DNA of 64,000 nucleotides from Verrucomicrobiaceae bacterium (GTDB taxonomy: Bacteria > Verrucomicrobiota > Verrucomicrobiia > Verrucomicrobiales > Verrucomicrobiaceae). The stretch spans positions 248,001 to 312,000 of the forward strand of contig JACKQF010000005.1 in NCBI GenBank assembly GCA_024232965.1. Direction: 5' to 3'. Under the pieces are notes generated by a model. That model did no database searches. It was not told where the DNA came from and saw only the letters and a list, made by a program, of their open reading frames with translations. Made by a program: the position numbers and the translations under genes. Positions 60,968 to 64,000 of this stretch are shown in pieces; positions within the stretch are counted from its first letter, which is position 1; the number at the start of each line of letters is the position of its first letter.

Positions 60968-61381
60968 TTATTTCTTGCCTTTGCCTTTGACTGGCGCTGC
61001 TGCTGCACCTGGCTTTGGACGTTTTGCGCCGTATTTGGAGCGACCACGACGGCGCTTGTCGATACCCTGGCAATCAAGCGTTCCGCGAACAATGTGATAG
61101 CGAACACCCGGAAGATCCTTCACACGACCGCCACGAACCAGAACGATGGAGTGCTCTTGAAGGTTGTGACCCTCACCGCCGATATAGGCGATCACTTCGA
61201 ACCCGTTTGTGAGACGAACCTTTGCAACCTTACGCAAAGCGGAGTTCGGCTTCTTCGGCGTGCGGGTCATCACCTGCAGGCAGACGCCGCGGCGCTGAGG
61301 GCACTTGTCCAAAGCGGGTGACTTGGACTTGACCGCTTTCTCTTTGCGGCCGTGTCTGACGAGTTGATTGATGGTGGGCAT
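60968..61381 (-). CDS. rpsL: Ribosomal protein S12
   Basis: The 137-residue decoding-centre protein has TPKKPNSALRKVAKVRLTNG and GRVKDLPGVRYHIVRG. The Lys residues altered in streptomycin resistance (those in PKKPNS and VKDLPG) are intact, so it looks drug-sensitive. A 13-residue Gly/Lys-rich tail (PGAAAAPVKGKGKK) extends past the usual end. It is the first gene of the fused ribosomal operon here. Confidence 0.97.
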   Translation of the reverse strand: MPTINQLVRHGRKEKAVKSKSPALDKCPQRRGVCLQVMTRTPKKPNSALRKVAKVRLTNGFEVIAYIGGEGHNLQEHSIVLVRGGRVKDLPGVRYHIVRGTLDCQGIDKRRRGRSKYGAKRPKPGAAAAPVKGKGKK

Positions 61382-61568
61382 GGTATAAAAGCTATTTCCG
61401 TTTAGTAACCATCGGTGTTAGTGACCGGGGGAGACGGAGTGCCTTCCACTCTGTTATTGAGTGGCCATGCACAGTCTTTTCCGGTAACTGCACCGATAAA
61501 AAGGAGCCGCTATCGAGGCGGACCTTTCTCCGACACCTGATGAGGTGGCCGGGAGTTTGGGAGCGCGC

Positions 61569-61630
61569 ACAATGCAGTGTCTGGCAAGCGGCGCAAGGTT
61601 TTTTTCATTTAATTTTGTTTTTTCTCTCCG
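61569..61630 (-). promoter_or_regulatory. Candidate promoter with UP-like element for the ribosomal operon
   Basis: On the minus strand a T/A-rich run (61597-61630) precedes TTGCGC (61591-61596) and CATTGT (61569-61574), spaced 16 bases, about 190 bases upstream of the rpsL ATG. AT-rich UP elements next to a -35 are typical of ribosomal promoters, but the -10 is weak (3/6). A small hairpin (CACCTGATGAGGTG) lies in the leader. Confidence 0.35.
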
Positions 61631-61675
61631 AAAAAGGGATTTTTTTCTGAGTCACCAGAGTTTTCGTCAAGGCTA

Positions 61676-63196
61676 TTATTCCAACTCGATGCTGGCTGGC
61701 GGTTTTGTCGAGATATCGTAAAACACACGATTGATTCCGCTGACACTATTGAGAATGCGATTCGAGGCGGCACGCAAAACGTCGTATGGAAGCTCTACCC
61801 AGTCTGCGGTCATTGCATCTTCACTAATGACTGCCCGAAGGGCGATCGCCTGCTCGTAGGAGCGCTCATCGCCCTTCACTCCGACTGTTTTGACGGGAAG
61901 CAGAGCTGCGTATGCCTGCCAGACCCGGTCATACCATCCGCTACGACGCAGTTCACCGATGAAGATAGCATCTGCCTGACGCACGATCTCCAGTTTCTCC
62001 GGCGTAATATCGCCGGGCACACGGACCGCGAGACCTGGACCCGGGAATGGATGACGCCAAAGAGCATGGTGCGGGATCCCGAGCGTTGCGCCCAGGGCGC
62101 GAACTTCATCTTTAAATAGTTCGGCGAGAGGCTCGAGGACTTTTCCCTCTTTTTGCAACTCCAGAATTCGATCCACGCGATTGTGGTGCGTTTTGATCTT
62201 GGAGGCAATAGATCCGCTGGAGGCACTTTCGATGACGTCTGGATAGAGCGTGCCCTGCGCGAGCAGTTCCACCTTGTCTGCCACCCCCCAGAACAGATCG
62301 ACGAACAGATCGCCAATGATCTTGCGCTTCTGCTCAGGATCGGTCACACCTGCCAACTGGCCGAGAAAACGCTCGGAAGCGTCAATCATCTCGATGGGGA
62401 CCCCGACTGCTTCAAATTGAGTTTTGACCTCGGCGGACTCTTCCAGACGCATGAGCCCAGTATCGATAAAGATGCAGCGAACCTTCACTCCCGCGCTATG
62501 AAGAAGAACGGCAAGGACCGTTGAGTCGACTCCACCGGAGACGCCACAAACAACTTCACGTCCGCCGACCTTCTCGCGAATGGACTGCAGCATTTGATCC
62601 TTGAAGACGGCAATGTCGAAACGCGCGAGTTTGGCACCACTTCCGACCAGGAAATTTTTCAGGATGCGGCTACCCTCGTGAGAATGCGTCACTTCGGGGT
62701 GAAACTGAATGCCCCAGCAGCGCTCCGTCCAGCGGAGAGCAATGGGCACCGCATCCTCGTTGGTTGCAATCACTTCGGTGCCCTCCGGGAGATCGGAAAC
62801 AGTGTCGGAGTGACTCATCCAAATCTGGGACTCATGTGGAAGTCCATCAAAGAGCACCTTTGCCTCCTTCACGACCAATCGAGCGGGGCCGTACTCGCGC
62901 GTGACACCAGGCTTCACGGAACCGCCATGCTTGATGTTTAGCAACTGCATGCCGTAGCAGACACCCAGAATAGGGACGTCGAAGCTCTTGAGTTTTTCAA
63001 AATCTACGTCTGGAGCATCCACCTCTGAAGTGCTGCGGGGCCCACCAGAAAGGATAATGGCTCCGGGATTTGTTAGGTTGGCAAGGTGCTGAGGCGGATA
63101 CAGATGAGCCAGAAAACCCAGCTCGCGGACGCGACGGACAATCAACTGACTGTATTGGGAACCGTAATCGAGTACGGCGACTTCGTTATCGTTCAT
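61676..63196 (-). CDS. guaA: GMP synthase (glutamine-hydrolysing)
   Basis: The 506-residue enzyme starts at ATG 63196 (MNDNEVAVLDYGSQYSQLIVRR); the longer frame adds 21 unrelated residues. It has the class I amidotransferase Cys (GVCYGMQ, C80) and IQFHPEVTHS, the ATP pyrophosphatase loop GVSGGVDSTV, and the dimerisation domain with GVKGDERSYEQAIALRAV. It makes GMP from XMP, glutamine and ATP. It follows guaB by 86 bases, so guaB-guaA form a purine operon as in many bacteria. rpsL lies downstream. Confidence 0.97.
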   Translation of the reverse strand: MNDNEVAVLDYGSQYSQLIVRRVRELGFLAHLYPPQHLANLTNPGAIILSGGPRSTSEVDAPDVDFEKLKSFDVPILGVCYGMQLLNIKHGGSVKPGVTREYGPARLVVKEAKVLFDGLPHESQIWMSHSDTVSDLPEGTEVIATNEDAVPIALRWTERCWGIQFHPEVTHSHEGSRILKNFLVGSGAKLARFDIAVFKDQMLQSIREKVGGREVVCGVSGGVDSTVLAVLLHSAGVKVRCIFIDTGLMRLEESAEVKTQFEAVGVPIEMIDASERFLGQLAGVTDPEQKRKIIGDLFVDLFWGVADKVELLAQGTLYPDVIESASSGSIASKIKTHHNRVDRILELQKEGKVLEPLAELFKDEVRALGATLGIPHHALWRHPFPGPGLAVRVPGDITPEKLEIVRQADAIFIGELRRSGWYDRVWQAYAALLPVKTVGVKGDERSYEQAIALRAVISEDAMTADWVELPYDVLRAASNRILNSVSGINRVFYDISTKPPASIELE

Positions 63197-63282
63197 GAGT
63201 GGACAGAGAGGGGGGATTTTTGGGGAGTCGCAGTGGAACGCATGTTTGCCTCCAGTCAAGAGCGACCCCGCACGGGGAGCGA

Positions 63283-64000
63283 CTAGCTAGGCTCGTAGTT
63301 CACCGGTTCTTCAGTGATGACGACATCGTGAGGGTGGCTCTCCTTGAGCCCGCCCGCCGTAATTCTGACAAACCGCGCCTTTTCACGCAGTTCCTTCAAA
63401 TTTGCGGCCCCAACGTAGCCCATCCCCGAACGAAGACCACCCATGAGCTGGAAAATCACATCCGCCAGAGGCCCCTTGAAGGGAACCCGGGCCTCAACGC
63501 CTTCAGGGACTAGTTTGCCTGAGGAGTTTTGACCGTATCGGTCCCCTGCCCCGCGGCGCATCGCCTTCAGGCTGCCCATTCCACGGTATTCCTTGAACGT
63601 GCGACCCTGGGATTTCACCATATTGCCAGGGCTCTCGGATGTACCCGCCAAAAGTGAGCCGAGCATCACAAAATCTGCACCAGCCGCAAGTGCCTTCACG
63701 ATATCTCCCGAGTACCGGATGCCGCCATCTGCGATCACCGTCACGCCTTTGTCCCTGCACACAGAGGCAACCTCTTGCACCGCGCTGAATTGCGCCATGC
63801 CGACACCAGAGATGATTCGAGTGGTACAAATAGAACCTGGCCCGACACCGACCTTGATGGCGCTGGCACCGGCATTGACCAGATCCTCCGCACCGTCCCT
63901 GGTGACGACGTTACCAGCCACGATGGGCATCTTGTCCCCAAGCGCTGCACGCAGCCGCGAAATGACGTCAAAGACGCGGGTCGTGTGGCCCGTCGCGGCG
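63283..64000 (-). CDS. guaB: IMP dehydrogenase, C-terminal part (partial)
   Basis: About 239 codons are present; the gene continues beyond the right edge. The TIM-barrel core holds the catalytic loop VGPGSICTTRIISGVG (Cys nucleophile), DGGIRYSGDIVKALAAGADFVMLGS and the flap region FKEYRGMGSLKAM...DRYGQ. The CBS pair lies in the missing N-terminal part. The enzyme oxidises IMP to XMP, feeding guaA directly downstream. The frame was extended from the internal ATG at 63930 to the window end because the preceding residues (HTTRVFDVISRLRAALGDKM) continue the family sequence. Confidence 0.95.
   Translation of the reverse strand, partial: AATGHTTRVFDVISRLRAALGDKMPIVAGNVVTRDGAEDLVNAGASAIKVGVGPGSICTTRIISGVGMAQFSAVQEVASVCRDKGVTVIADGGIRYSGDIVKALAAGADFVMLGSLLAGTSESPGNMVKSQGRTFKEYRGMGSLKAMRRGAGDRYGQNSSGKLVPEGVEARVPFKGPLADVIFQLMGGLRSGMGYVGAANLKELREKARFVRITAGGLKESHPHDVVITEEPVNYEPS

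Noticed and set aside
1..64000. CRISPR arrays, insertion sequences or prophage
   Set aside because: No regularly spaced repeats, transposase or phage structural genes were seen on either strand.

Overview
The window reads as a chromosomal segment of a member of the Verrucomicrobia (PVC group; a Prosthecobacter/Verrucomicrobiaceae-like organism is my inference). The evidence is the pair of loci encoding DUF1549/DUF1553 proteins with c-type haem motifs (the 'planctomycete cytochrome C' class), a DUF1080 protein, ThuA-like and alkaline-ceramidase-like secreted proteins, a moderately high GC content, sparse Shine-Dalgarno sites and a rearranged ribosomal-protein operon. No phage, insertion sequence or CRISPR array was seen, so this is ordinary chromosome with a few unusual cassettes.

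Layout. 1-3,000: end of a PfkB sugar kinase, a DUF2167 membrane protein, a zinc-ribbon membrane protein and a VapBC-type toxin-antitoxin pair on the minus strand with a palindromic operator. 3,030-6,346: two translationally coupled exported paralogues, each an internal duplication of one domain, so four copies in all. 6,419-10,879: ceramidase-like enzyme, nrdR, HIT protein, a TPR-like protein and a small membrane protein. 10,885-17,600 (minus): DUF1080 protein, large DUF1549/DUF1553 cytochrome-like protein and a pre-peptidase-domain partner. 17,895-21,072: acyl-activating enzyme with a degenerate acyltransferase domain, then a rhodanese-YceI fusion lacking the rhodanese cysteine. 21,260-26,735: type IV pilus/type II secretion genes (two successive GspE/PilB ATPases, GspF/PilC, a pseudopilin). 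26,804-31,644: MRJP/yellow-like protein, tRNA-Leu(CAG), ubiE/menG, tRNA-Met(CAT), HAD hydrolase, tRNA-Phe(GAA), DUF423 protein and an FAD oxidoreductase.

31,864-39,693 is the most interesting accessory cassette: a YqiJ-like membrane protein with a strictly alternating Asp/His strip, a flotillin (YqiK-like) and a 1,660-residue AAA+ ATPase, all on the plus strand at operon spacing. 39,885-44,863 holds a ThuA-like/DUF1549 pair (minus) and a coupled M20 peptidase-SDR pair (plus).

44,873-64,000 (minus) is the housekeeping block: guaB-guaA, then rpsL-rpsG-fusA-rpsJ-rplC-rplD-rplW-rplB-rpsS-[exported coiled-coil gene]-rplV-rpsC-rplP-rpmC-rpsQ-rplN-rplX-rplE-rpsH-rplF-rplR-rpsE-rplO-secY-map-hisA. 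The str, S10 and spc operons are fused here. tuf, rpsN, rpmD, adk and the alpha operon are absent from their usual places. An exported coiled-coil protein sits between S19 and L22, a terminator-like structure precedes secY, and the last gene is a eukaryotic-type HisA.

No gap between genes exceeds 300 bases. The three largest (10,082-10,378; 17,601-17,894; 61,382-61,675) hold only the candidate regulatory sites listed, or in the case of 17,601-17,894 nothing I could recognise. Start codons were often moved inward from the longest reading frame to fit signal peptides or family N-termini.
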